Assembly (NCBI RefSeq): GCF_003264855.1
Contig: NZ_NFZS01000006.1
Location: 155,622-219,621, forward strand
Reading direction: 5' to 3'
Origin: Dyella jiangningensis
GTDB lineage: Bacteria; Pseudomonadota; Gammaproteobacteria; Xanthomonadales; Rhodanobacteraceae
Length of the DNA: 64,000 nucleotides
The notes beneath the pieces are model-generated. The model was not told the DNA's origin and did not search any database. It saw only the letters and a program-made list of their open reading frames with translations. Both the position numbers and the translations under genes were made by a program. Shown piece by piece: positions 28,837-36,884 of this stretch. Numbering within the stretch: position 1 is the first letter of the stretch; the number at the start of each line of letters is the position of its first letter.

Positions 28837-28918
28837 TGTAGGAGCGCACCCAGTGCGCGAAAAGCCTACGTAGCGGTACGCCCAACCTCCGCGGTCGCGC
28901 ACTGGGTGCGCTCCTACA
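28837..28918. repeat. Inverted pair of REP-like elements between convergent genes
   Basis: Two perfect 24-bp copies, 28837-28860 and inverted 28895-28918, are separated by 34 bp. The pair lies between the ends of ampE and the MFS-acyltransferase gene. A transcript through it in either direction would fold into a long hairpin, so it may act as a terminator or RNA stabiliser. Confidence 0.92.
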
Positions 28919-28932
28919 CGGGGAGTTGACGC

Positions 28933-30807
28933 TCAGGCGACATCGCCGCGCAGCTCGCGCACCCGCGCTTCCAACGTGGCCATGCGCGCATCCAGCGGTG
29001 CGATCGGCGCGCCAGCCACCAACTCCACCCTCGCGCGGAATCGTCGCGGCAATCGTGCGCGATGCAGCATCGAGTCGCGACGGCTCCACACGCTGCCCCA
29101 CAGGCCACGCAGCGCGAGCGGCACCACCGGCACCGGGCGACGTTCGAGAATGCGCGCGACGCCAGGACGGAACGGCGCGATATCGCCATCGCGCGTCAAC
29201 CCGCCCTCGGGGAAGATGCACACCAGTTCGCCATCCGCCAACGCGGCATCCACATCCTCGTACGCACGTTGCAGCACGGCCGGGTCTTCCTTCTGCCCCG
29301 CGATGGGGATCGCCTTCGCCGTGCGGAACACGAAGTTCAGCACCGGGATGTTGAAGATCTTGTAGTACATGACGAAACGCGCGGGACGCCGCAGGTTTGC
29401 CATCAACAGCAGCGGGTCCATGAAGCTGACGTGGTTGCACACGAGCAGCGCCGGGCCTTCGTCCGGAATCTGTTCCAGCCCATCCGCGCGCACGCGGTAC
29501 AGCGTGTTCACCAGCACCCAGGTGATGAAGCGCATCAGGAACTCGGGCACCAGCGTGAAGATGTACACCGCCACCGCCACGTTGAGTACTGCCGCGGCAA
29601 GGAAGATCTGCACCGCCGTGAGCCCGAGTGCGCCAAGCGCCAGCCCGAAGCCGGAGGCGAGGCAGATCAGCAGCGCGTTGAGGATGTTGTTGCCGGCAAT
29701 CACTCGCGACAGTCGCTCGCGCGGCGTGCGCGCCTGCACGTAGGCGAACAGCGGCACCACGTAGAAACCGCTGAATACGCCGATCAGCGTCAGATCCATC
29801 ACCACGCGCCAGCTGCCGGCGCTGCGCAGGAAACCGTGCCAATCCAGCCCATGCACGGCGGCCAGGTGCGGGTGCGCGAAGTACAGGTCTACGCCGAACG
29901 CGGTGAGGCCGAACGCGCCCAGCGGCACCAGGCCCACTTCCACGCGGCGTCCCGACATGCGTTCACACAGCAGCGCGCCGATGCCCGTGCCCAGCGAGAA
30001 CAGCGTGAGCACCAGCGTATTCACCGAGCCATCGCCGCCCAGGTTCATGCGCGTGTAGTTGGGCAACTGCGCCACCAGCACCGTGCCGAAGAACCAGAAC
30101 CACGAAATGCCGAGCACCGCGTTGAACACCTTGCGGTCTTCGCGCGTGATGCCCAGCACGCGCGCCGTTTCGGTGAGCGGATTCCAGTTGAACACCAGGT
30201 CGGGCGCCGTGGCCGGTGCCGGCGGAATGCGGCGACTGGCGAGATAGCCCACCACCGCGACGAGTATCGTCACGGTGGATGCCGCCACCGGCCCATAGCC
30301 CGCGATGAGCATCAGCGAGTTGCCGGCGATCATGCCGATCAGCATCGAGAGCTGCGTGCCCATTTCCACCAGGCCGTTGCCGCCCACCAGCTCCTCGGGT
30401 TTCAGCGCCTGCGGCAGGATCGCGTACTTGATCGGCCCGAACGTGGTCGAATGCATGCCCATCAGGAACAACACCACCAGCAGCAAGGTGGTGTGATGCG
30501 TGTAGAAGCCCACGGCCGCCACCAGCATCGCGGCGATCTCGAACAGCTTCACGTAGCGGATGATGCGCGACTTCTCGTATTTCTCGGCCAACTGGCCCGC
30601 GGTGGCCGAAAACAGGAAGTAGGGCAGGATGAACAGCGCCGGTGCCAGGTTGGTGTAGAGCGACACGGTGTGGTCATCCAGCCCCATCTGGAACGCCACC
30701 AGCATGACCATCGCGTTACGGAACGCGTTGTCGTTGAACGCGCCCAGTGCCTGCGTCCAGAAGAACGGGGCGAAACGGCGGCTTCCCAGCAGTTGGAACT
30801 GGCTCAT
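28933..30807 (-). CDS. Fused MFS transporter (LplT-like) and PlsC-type acyltransferase
   Basis: 624 residues. The first 420 form an MFS transporter (FFWTQALGAFNDNAFRNAMV at the start is LplT-like; helices continue to about 425). The last 190 are a glycerolipid acyltransferase with NHVSFMD (the HX4D catalytic motif) near 455 and FPEGGLT near 525. Known relatives flip lysophospholipids across the inner membrane and re-acylate them. In E. coli the equivalent is LplT plus Aas, whose AMP-ligase domain is missing here. The protein may therefore use acyl-CoA or acyl-ACP made elsewhere. The gene is monocistronic. Confidence 0.88.
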   Translation of the reverse strand: MSQFQLLGSRRFAPFFWTQALGAFNDNAFRNAMVMLVAFQMGLDDHTVSLYTNLAPALFILPYFLFSATAGQLAEKYEKSRIIRYVKLFEIAAMLVAAVGFYTHHTTLLLVVLFLMGMHSTTFGPIKYAILPQALKPEELVGGNGLVEMGTQLSMLIGMIAGNSLMLIAGYGPVAASTVTILVAVVGYLASRRIPPAPATAPDLVFNWNPLTETARVLGITREDRKVFNAVLGISWFWFFGTVLVAQLPNYTRMNLGGDGSVNTLVLTLFSLGTGIGALLCERMSGRRVEVGLVPLGAFGLTAFGVDLYFAHPHLAAVHGLDWHGFLRSAGSWRVVMDLTLIGVFSGFYVVPLFAYVQARTPRERLSRVIAGNNILNALLICLASGFGLALGALGLTAVQIFLAAAVLNVAVAVYIFTLVPEFLMRFITWVLVNTLYRVRADGLEQIPDEGPALLVCNHVSFMDPLLLMANLRRPARFVMYYKIFNIPVLNFVFRTAKAIPIAGQKEDPAVLQRAYEDVDAALADGELVCIFPEGGLTRDGDIAPFRPGVARILERRPVPVVPLALRGLWGSVWSRRDSMLHRARLPRRFRARVELVAGAPIAPLDARMATLEARVRELRGDVA

Positions 30808-31015
30808 GCGGATCCCTGGCGCGATGTCGGCGCAAGCCTAGCGCGAAACCAAGGTACCCATCATCCGCACGGCAACGACCGCCGAATGGCAAACACGGCA
30901 GTTTTCAACCACGCCCGAAGCCCGTTCAATCCGTGCTACCCATGCGATGCGCGCCCTGTTCCGGCCGGCGCTCGCCTACGTGCACTGCCTTTGGTTCATC
31001 CCACGGAGAAGCAAC

Positions 31016-31501
31016 ATGGCAACCCCAGCGAAGAACACGGTGTGTCTCTGGTTCAATGGCGACGCCGAAGATGCGGCGCGCTTTTACGCCAAGACCTTTC
31101 CCGACTCATCCGTCGATGCGGTGCACCGCGCGCCGGGCGACTATCCGTCGGGACAGCAGGGCGACGTGTTGACGGTCGAGTTCACCGTGATGGGCATCCC
31201 GTGCATCGGGCTCAATGGCGGGCCCATGTTCAAGCACAGCGAAGCCTTCTCGTTCCAGGTGGCCACGCAGGACCAGGCCGAAACCGATCGCTACTGGAAC
31301 GCAATCGTCGGCAACGACGGCCAGGAGAGCGACTGCGGCTGGTGCAAGGACAAGTGGGGCCTGTCGTGGCAGATCACGCCGGTGGCCTTGATCAAGGCAT
31401 TCACCGATCCTGATCGCGTGGCCGCCAAGCGCGCGTTCGATGCCATGATGACGATGAAGAAGATCGACGTCGCCGCCATCGAGGCAGCACATCGCGGCTG
31501 A
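31016..31501 (+). CDS. PhnB-like VOC-fold protein
   Basis: 161 residues from the ATG at 31016 (GGAG upstream). NTVCLWFNGDAEDAARFYAK and FTVMGIPCIGLNGGP are typical of the 3-demethylubiquinone-9 3-methyltransferase/PhnB-like subgroup. WQITPVAL near the end is also conserved in that group. Members are glyoxalase-fold proteins of mostly unknown reaction; the methyltransferase name is historic. It is the first of a run of small plus-strand genes, each with its own spacing rather than overlaps. Confidence 0.85.
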   Translation: MATPAKNTVCLWFNGDAEDAARFYAKTFPDSSVDAVHRAPGDYPSGQQGDVLTVEFTVMGIPCIGLNGGPMFKHSEAFSFQVATQDQAETDRYWNAIVGNDGQESDCGWCKDKWGLSWQITPVALIKAFTDPDRVAAKRAFDAMMTMKKIDVAAIEAAHRG

Positions 31502-31566
31502 GCCGGTGTCGTCGATGCGCGAGGTTGCTACAGCCTGGCAGCACATTCCCATCGGAAGGAACCCGC

Positions 31567-32091
31567 ATGGCCACATCCCACCGTCGCCCACAGGTGTGCG
31601 TCCTGGGCAGCGCCGAACCGGGCTCCGCTGCCTACGCGTTGGCCGGCGATGCAGGAGCGCTGCTCGCAAGGCTGGGCATCACCGTGGTCAGTGGTTGTGG
31701 AAGCCCGGCCACGCGGGTGGCGGCGGAACGTGCCATCGAGGAAGGCGGCCTGGTGGTCAGCGTCGTGCCGCCGGACGAGATGCCTCCGGCGGACTGGCCC
31801 GCCACCGTCGCCATTCCCTGCGGCATGGGCGATGCGCGCAACCTGCTGATGGCACTCGCCGGCGATGCGTGCATCGTCATTGGCGGTCGCGCGGGCACGA
31901 TCTCCGAAGTCTGCCTGGCCTGGCTGCACAAGCGGCCGCTGCTTCCCCTGGTGGGTTGCGGCGGCTGGTCCGACGAGCTGCCATCGCATCCGCCGGACGA
32001 ACGGCAGAACTCGCCCATCCTGCCTTGGAGCTCGACAGCGGAACTGGAACAGCAACTTCACGCCCTAGGCCTTGTCCACATTCGCGCATAG
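31567..32091 (+). CDS. SLOG-fold protein, TIGR00725/LOG-like
   Basis: 174 residues from the ATG at 31567 (AAGGAA upstream). The Rossmann-type start QVCVLGSAEPGSAAY is followed by TVVSGCGSPATRVAA and the nucleotide-binding motif GGRAGTISE, a variant of the PGGxGTxxE motif of LOG (cytokinin riboside phosphate phosphoribohydrolase) proteins. Related proteins bind nucleotides or nucleotide-derived ligands. Whether this one is an enzyme is unknown. Its neighbours do not point to a pathway. Confidence 0.78.
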   Translation: MATSHRRPQVCVLGSAEPGSAAYALAGDAGALLARLGITVVSGCGSPATRVAAERAIEEGGLVVSVVPPDEMPPADWPATVAIPCGMGDARNLLMALAGDACIVIGGRAGTISEVCLAWLHKRPLLPLVGCGGWSDELPSHPPDERQNSPILPWSSTAELEQQLHALGLVHIRA

Positions 32092-32154
32092 CGCGACGTT
32101 CGCGGCGCGACAGGCTCAGGCTCCAAACACGTCAACGATCCGGCGAGGCAACCC

Positions 32155-32556
32155 ATGCCACGAACAGCATCCTGCAGCTGTGGCCAGCTCCGCATCGAGG
32201 TCAACGGCGAACTGCGCGGCGTCGGCATCTGCCACTGCCTTGCCTGCCAGCAGCGAACCGGCAGCGCGTTCGCTGCCCTGGCGAGTTTCGCAGCGCCATT
32301 CCGTGTCACGGGCACGGCCACCGAATACCTGCGCACCGGTGACCAGGGCGCGCGATTCCGCTTCCGGTTCTGCCCGATATGCGGAACCACGCTGTTCCAC
32401 ACCGAAGAAGGCGAAGAGGGACACGTGAGCGTCGCGGTGGGAGCGTTCGCCGATCCGGCGTTTCCCGGCCCCACCGTTTCCGTCTACGACTGCCGGCGCC
32501 ATCCGTGGGTGATCTTGCCGCCCGGGACCACGGCATTCGACAAGGATCCGCCGTAA
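32155..32556 (+). CDS. GFA-domain (Mss4-like) zinc protein
   Basis: 133 residues. The cysteine pattern is CSCGQL near the start, GICHCLACQQRTGS around residue 25-40 and FCPICGTTLF near 78, as in the glutathione-dependent formaldehyde-activating (Gfa) domain family, which binds zinc. Most members have no proven role, and spontaneous glutathione-formaldehyde adduct formation has put the original activity in doubt. No formaldehyde dehydrogenase is nearby. Confidence 0.88.
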   Translation: MPRTASCSCGQLRIEVNGELRGVGICHCLACQQRTGSAFAALASFAAPFRVTGTATEYLRTGDQGARFRFRFCPICGTTLFHTEEGEEGHVSVAVGAFADPAFPGPTVSVYDCRRHPWVILPPGTTAFDKDPP

Positions 32557-32699
32557 CTCGTGGCCACGATCGGTGTCGCCATCGGCCTGCGGCGTTCCTG
32601 GTCCTGCGCACCGTGATCACGCACGCATCAGCCGATGGACACATCGTCATGACTGGCCCCGCGCTAGTGATGTGGGGTCTTCCCTCGATGCGTACGCCC

Positions 32700-33044
32700 A
32701 TGGCAACACGCTCTCGCCATTCCCGCTCTCCGCGCGGCAAGCACCGCTGGTCCAGGCACGTCATGGAGACCAGCGACGCGCTCGACCTGAAGTCGGGCAT
32801 GTTCACCCAGCACGACCCCAAGGACATCGCCCGATCGCTCAAGGCATCGGCCGAGCACAGCAAGCGGCGAAAATCCTCGCCATTCCGCTCGGCCATGTCG
32901 ATGCTGAACTTCTACATCAACCGCGGCGGACGACAGTTGCCTGCACAGCAGAAGAAGCATCTGGAGGATGCCAAGGACGAGCTGCGCGTGCTGTTTGGAC
33001 GACCCCGGCGGCGCGCTGGTCGCCGCATGAAGAAGCATGCCTAG
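32700..33044 (+). CDS. DUF3175 small basic protein
   Basis: 114 residues from the ATG at 32700; an in-frame ATG at 32688 is an alternative. Very basic at both ends. The central part (WSRHVMETSDALDLKSGMFT, DPKDIARSLKASAEHSKRRK, AMSMLNFYINRGGRQLPAQQ) matches the DUF3175 family as I remember it. The alternating basic and helical makeup suggests nucleic-acid binding, but this is not established. It is often found near DNA-repair or stress genes in soil bacteria; here only other small proteins adjoin. Confidence 0.8.
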   Translation: MATRSRHSRSPRGKHRWSRHVMETSDALDLKSGMFTQHDPKDIARSLKASAEHSKRRKSSPFRSAMSMLNFYINRGGRQLPAQQKKHLEDAKDELRVLFGRPRRRAGRRMKKHA

Positions 33045-33122
33045 GCGGGCATCGACGCCCGGTGTCGAAATCGGCGATGCTCGCTCGTCGTAAGCAGGAA
33101 ACCCCACGATAGCGAGCGGACC

Positions 33123-33770
33123 ATGTCGAAACTTCGCGTACAGAGCTTTGCCCTGTCACTGGACGGCTACGGCGCCGGCCCGCAACAGAGCGTTGACCAT
33201 CCGCTCGGCGTGGGTGGCCCGGAACTCATGCAATGGTTCTTCCCCACGCGATTGTGGCGCTCGATGAACGGTAGCGAGGGCGGCGAGACCGGCGTCGACA
33301 ACACCATGGCGGAAGAAAGCTTCAAGAACGTTGGCGCCTGGATTCTCGGACGCAACATGTTCGGCCCGGTACGTGGCCCCTGGCCGGATGAAAGCTGGCG
33401 CGGCTGGTGGGGCGAAGAGCCGCCGTACCACGTGCCGGTGTACGTGCTTACCCATCACCCGCGGCCTTCGCTGACGATGGCTGGCGGCACGACGTTCCAT
33501 TTCGTCACCGAAGGCATCCATGCCGCGCTGGCGCAGGCAAAAGACGCCGCCGGAGGCCGCGACGTCCGGCTCGGCGGCGGCGTCTCGATGGTGCGCCAGT
33601 ACCTGCAGGCACGACTGGTCGACGAACTTCATTTGGCCGTCCGTCCGGTGCTGCTGGGCTCGGGCGAGAACCTTTTCAAGGACATCGATCTGCGCGCACT
33701 CGGCTACGAATGCCATCGCAGCCTGCAGGGCGAACGGGCGCTGCACGTGTTCCTGCGCAAGCAGCCTTGA
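33123..33770 (+). CDS. RibD C-terminal / dihydrofolate reductase-like protein
   Basis: 215 residues. Landmarks of the YyaP/YwjB-type group are QSFALSLDGYGAGPQQSVDH at the start, AWILGRNMFGPVRGPW in the middle and DVRLGGGVSMVRQYLQARLV with DELHLAVRPVLLGSGENLF near the end. The fold binds NADPH and is shared by DHFR and the RibD reductase domain. The substrate is unknown; it is unlikely to be the housekeeping DHFR, which is about 160-170 residues. Confidence 0.87.
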   Translation: MSKLRVQSFALSLDGYGAGPQQSVDHPLGVGGPELMQWFFPTRLWRSMNGSEGGETGVDNTMAEESFKNVGAWILGRNMFGPVRGPWPDESWRGWWGEEPPYHVPVYVLTHHPRPSLTMAGGTTFHFVTEGIHAALAQAKDAAGGRDVRLGGGVSMVRQYLQARLVDELHLAVRPVLLGSGENLFKDIDLRALGYECHRSLQGERALHVFLRKQP

Positions 33771-33882
33771 AGGCCGCATCGCCGGCTGCACGCAGCCGTG
33801 TCGATCCGTGTGCCGGCCGCTCGTCGTTGTATGGCCAGTAGGCAAATGCCCCACGCTTTTTGAATCCCAAGGAGAACCGATC

Positions 33883-34329
33883 ATGGCCGGCAACACCGTC
33901 AAGCTCCATCGCGTACTACGCACCACGCCCGAGAAGATCTACCGCGCCTTCACCGACACGGACGCGATGGCGCGATGGCTTCCGCCCAACGGCTTCACCG
34001 GCAAGGTGCACCAGATGGATGCCAAGGTGGGCGGCACCTATCGCATGTCGTTCACGAACTTCAGCACCGGCCACAGCCACGCCTTCGGCGGCACCTACCA
34101 TGAACTCGTGCCGGGCGAACGCATACGCTATACGGCCACGTTCGACGATCCGAACCTGCCCGGCGAGATGCAGACCACCATCACGCTGCGCAAGGTGTCC
34201 TGCGGGACCGAGATCAACGTGGTGCAGGAAGGCATCCCCGACATCATCCCCGTCGATGGCTGCTACCTCGGCTGGCAGGAATCGCTGCTGCATCTGGCGG
34301 CACTGGTCGAGCCGGACATCCCCGGCTGA
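33883..34329 (+). CDS. SRPBCC (AHSA1/START-like) protein
   Basis: 148 residues from the ATG at 33883 with AAGGAG upstream. LHRVLRTTPEKIYRAFTDTD, MARWLPPNGFTGKVHQMDAK and LGWQESLLHLAALVEPDIPG outline the AHSA1-type ligand-binding fold. Such small proteins bind hydrophobic ligands or act as toxin-antitoxin-like or stress proteins. No ligand can be inferred. It follows the RibD-C-like gene by 112 bp, a combination common in soil proteobacteria. Confidence 0.87.
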   Translation: MAGNTVKLHRVLRTTPEKIYRAFTDTDAMARWLPPNGFTGKVHQMDAKVGGTYRMSFTNFSTGHSHAFGGTYHELVPGERIRYTATFDDPNLPGEMQTTITLRKVSCGTEINVVQEGIPDIIPVDGCYLGWQESLLHLAALVEPDIPG

Positions 34330-34425
34330 TCGACCGGAAGCGGTACGACACGCTTGCACGCGGGTCGGCATCACACCGACCAGGCGCATGCCATCCTGCG
34401 CTTCCACCCTACACAGGGACTTGTC

Positions 34426-34839
34426 GTGTGGACTCATGAAGAGAGCGTCGAGATCCGCGCCACGCCGGTGCGCATCTGGGCGCTGTTCGCGGATGTTTCG
34501 GGCTGGAAGGCGTGGAACGCCGGCATCGAGCACATCGAGCTGCACGGCGCCTTCGCCTCGGGCACGAGCTTTACCATGCGGCCGCCGGGCGCGGATGCCT
34601 TCGTCAGCACGCTCATCGATGTTCGCGAGCACGAAGGGTTCACCGACGAAACGGTGATCGACGGAACCCGGGTGATCGTCGGTCACCGCATCCAGCCGAT
34701 GCCCTCGGGCGGTGTGCGTGTCACCTACAGCACGCGCATCACGGGTCCGTCGGCGGACGCGTTCGGGCCCATGGTGACGGGTGATTTCGCCGACGTGCTG
34801 CAGGGGCTCAAGGCCATGGCGGAGCAATCCACGCCGTAG
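34426..34839 (+). CDS. SRPBCC / polyketide cyclase-like protein (GTG start preferred)
   Basis: About 137 residues from the GTG at 34426, which has AGGGA 8 bases upstream; an ATG at 34354 would add 24 residues not resembling the fold. EESVEIRATPVRIWALFADV followed by SGWKAWNAGIEHIEL is the usual start of SRPBCC cyclase/dehydrase-like proteins. The last strand and helix (GPMVTGDFADVLQGLKAMAE) are complete. Ligand and role are unknown. Confidence 0.82.
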   Translation: MWTHEESVEIRATPVRIWALFADVSGWKAWNAGIEHIELHGAFASGTSFTMRPPGADAFVSTLIDVREHEGFTDETVIDGTRVIVGHRIQPMPSGGVRVTYSTRITGPSADAFGPMVTGDFADVLQGLKAMAEQSTP

Positions 34840-34879
34840 GTTTGCGGTGGGCAGTGGCTGTTACGCGTTTCCAAAAGCA

Positions 34880-34907
34880 AAAGCCCCGGCGCAAAGGCCG
34901 GGGCTTT
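34880..34907. terminator. Bidirectional terminator between SRPBCC gene and purD
   Basis: AAAGCCCCGGC and GCCGGGGCTTT form a perfect 11-bp stem around GCAAAG, with TCTTTC on the plus side and TTGCTTTTGG on the minus side. It lies between two convergent stops. Confidence 0.93.
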
Positions 34908-34930
34908 CTTTCAGGGGCCGATATCGTGCT

Positions 34931-36214
34931 TCAACCGCGATGGAGCGCGCGATGGGCGATGTCGCGGCGGCAGAATGCGCCTTCGTAGTGGATCTTGCCG
35001 ACGGCAGCGTAAGCGTGCTCGCGTGCCGCGGCGATGTCCTTGCCCAGTGCGCATACGGTCAGCACGCGGCCGCCGGCTGTCACGACCTCGCCCTTGGCGT
35101 CGAGCTGCGTGCCCGCATGGAACACCTTCACGTCGGCACCGAAGTCGCCGTCGAGTCCGCTGATGACGTCGCCGTTGCGCACCTTGCCCGGATAGCCGCC
35201 CGCCGCCATCACGACGCCGAGCGACGGACGCGCATCCCACTGCGCATGGGTGTGGTGCAGCTCGCCGTCCAGCGCGGCCTCGATCAGTTCGACCAGGTCG
35301 GATTTCAGGCGCAGCATGATCGGCTGCGTTTCCGGGTCGCCGAAGCGCACGTTGAATTCGATGACCTTGGGCGCGCCGCTCTTGTCGATCATCAGGCCCG
35401 CGTAGAGGAAGCCGATGAAGGGCGCGCCTTCCATCGCCATGCCACGCAGGGTCGGCTCGATCACTTCCTTGAGGATGCGCTTTTCCACGTCAGGCGTAAC
35501 CACCGGCGCGGGCGAATAGGCGCCCATGCCGCCGGTGTTGGGACCCATGTCGCCTTCGTCGCGGCGCTTGTGGTCCTGGCTGCTGGCCATCGGCAAGGCG
35601 TGCTGGCCATCGCTCATCACGATGTAGCTGGCTTCCTCGCCATCGAGGAATTCCTCGATCACCACGCGCGCCGACGCGTCGCCGAACTGGTGCGCGCCGA
35701 GCATGTCGTGCAGCGCCTGTTCCGCGTCGGCCTGCGTGAGCGCCACCACCACGCCCTTGCCCGCCGCCAGGCCATCGGCCTTGATGACGATCGGCGCGCC
35801 ATGCTGGCGCACGTAGGCCAGTGCGGGGTTGAGCTCGGTGAACACCGCGTAGCGAGCGGTGGGAATGTTATGGCGTAGCAGGAAATCCTTGGCGAACGCC
35901 TTGGAGCCTTCCAGCTGCGCAGCCACCGCGCGCGGGCCGAAGCAACGCAGGCCGGCCGCGCGGAATTTGTCGACCAGGCCCGCCACCAGCGGCACCTCGG
36001 GACCCACCACGGTCAGTGCGATCTTCTCCGACTTCGCCAGCTTGAGCAGGCCATCGATATCGGTGACAGCCACATCCGCGTTGCGCAGCCCCTTCTCGCG
36101 CGCCGTGCCGGCATTGCCCGGCGCGACGACCACCTCGCTCACGCGGGGCGACTGCTTGAGCTTCCAAGCCAGCGCATGCTCACGCCCACCGCTGCCGATA
36201 ACCAGGACTTTCAT
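34931..36214 (-). CDS. purD: Phosphoribosylamine-glycine ligase
   Basis: 427 residues from the ATG at 36214. MKVLVIGSGGREHALAWKL and the glycine-rich loop APGNAGTA are the PurD N-terminal domain. The ATP-grasp region contains IVIKADGLAAGKGVVVA and FLDGEEASYIVMSDG, and the purD signature RFGDPETQPI is present near 295. It makes glycinamide ribonucleotide, step two of purine synthesis. purH, often adjacent in relatives, is not beside it here, so the gene seems monocistronic. Confidence 0.97.
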   Translation of the reverse strand: MKVLVIGSGGREHALAWKLKQSPRVSEVVVAPGNAGTAREKGLRNADVAVTDIDGLLKLAKSEKIALTVVGPEVPLVAGLVDKFRAAGLRCFGPRAVAAQLEGSKAFAKDFLLRHNIPTARYAVFTELNPALAYVRQHGAPIVIKADGLAAGKGVVVALTQADAEQALHDMLGAHQFGDASARVVIEEFLDGEEASYIVMSDGQHALPMASSQDHKRRDEGDMGPNTGGMGAYSPAPVVTPDVEKRILKEVIEPTLRGMAMEGAPFIGFLYAGLMIDKSGAPKVIEFNVRFGDPETQPIMLRLKSDLVELIEAALDGELHHTHAQWDARPSLGVVMAAGGYPGKVRNGDVISGLDGDFGADVKVFHAGTQLDAKGEVVTAGGRVLTVCALGKDIAAAREHAYAAVGKIHYEGAFCRRDIAHRALHRG

Positions 36215-36381
36215 GGGGACTCCAACTGCGAAAGAAGGCGCCATGGGCGGCGCAGCCCGTCATTGTAGTGGCTGGGGTGGGTTTGCGCAGCGCAGCAAGG
36301 GCGCGCCGGGCGGGTAGCAGTCAGGTGGTTTCCCGGGCGGTGGCGAGAAGACCCCGGTCTTGGTCTCGCCGTCAGCGTGTA

Positions 36382-36404
36382 TCGCGCACTGGGTGCGCTC
36401 CTAC
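36382..36404 (-). repeat. Solitary REP-like element
   Basis: Inverted orientation of the 24-bp unit (TCGCGCACTGGGTGCGCTCC followed by TAC). No opposing partner within 300 bp, apart from the diverged copy in the same orientation at 36811. Confidence 0.88.
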
Positions 36405-36440
36405 GGAGGTAGGCAGGGCTTGCGCGCCCCTTCACCCCAG

Positions 36441-36463
36441 CCCTCTCCCCTGAGGGGAGAGGG
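36441..36463. repeat. GC-rich palindrome, second dispersed family
   Basis: CCCTCTCCCC-TGA-GGGGAGAGGG, a perfect 10-bp inverted repeat. Nearly the same palindrome is at 54570-54592, and a longer version at 63605-63652. Each is preceded by TCACCCCA(A/G)C. Confidence 0.85.
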
Positions 36464-36482
36464 AGTACGCGGCATCCGAGCC

Positions 36483-36685
36483 TCCTCTCCGCGAAACGAA
36501 GCTGCTTTAAGTCCTCTTCGCATCGGCGCGTTGCGGTGTAGCCGCTTCGTTCGAGGTAGTAACGAGCGCATCCCGACTAACCTCGGTACTCCGACGCTTC
36601 TATCCCTCATATCGCTACGAGCCCTGGCTCTGAAGGCCATTTTCTTTGGGTTACTTTTCTTTTGGGCCAGCAAAAGAAAAGTGAC
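36483..36685. repeat. Long hairpin-bearing dispersed repeat, copy 1 (complete)
   Basis: Bases 36483-36655 are highly similar to 63679-63845. Internal stems are AACGAAGC (36495-36502) with GCTTCGTT (36544-36551), CGAGGT (36552) with ACCTCG (36580-36585), and GTTACTTTTCTTTT (36650-36663) with AAAAGAAAAGTGAC (36672-36685). The conserved paired arms suggest a folded RNA or a mobile non-autonomous element. No coding potential. Confidence 0.85.
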
Positions 36686-36810
36686 TCGAGCTCCGGCAGG
36701 AGATCGAAACGCCCGCTGCGTAGGCGGCAGGCTTGCGGCAGCGTGGCTACCGAAGGCGATAGCTCGCTCCCATTAAGAGCAATAAACGTGAAGACCGGTG
36801 CGAAAGGCTG

Positions 36811-36834
36811 TCGCGCACAGGGTGCGCTCCCACA
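36811..36834 (-). repeat. Diverged REP-like element
   Basis: TCGCGCACAGGGTGCGCTCC followed by CACA; two substitutions from the common unit. Confidence 0.75.
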
Positions 36835-36884
36835 AGGAGGGGCATGCGCCGCGAAGTCCTTTGCGCGCAACGCGGACGGAAAAC

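Larger units (their letters stand above)
36215..36884. other. Repeat-rich non-coding region between purD and the AMP ligase gene
   Basis: About 670 bp with no supported gene. It holds a REP-like unit, a perfect CCCTCTCCCC-type palindrome, a long hairpin-bearing repeat seen again at 63.7 kb, and a diverged REP-like unit, each listed separately. Short frames encoding FFWASKRKV-like peptides are products of the hairpin repeat and not genes. Confidence 0.8.

Noticed and set aside
36607..36870. Frames encoding FFWASKRKV-like peptides
   Set aside because: They arise from the hairpin repeat and have no ribosome-binding site; such false genes are common in this order.
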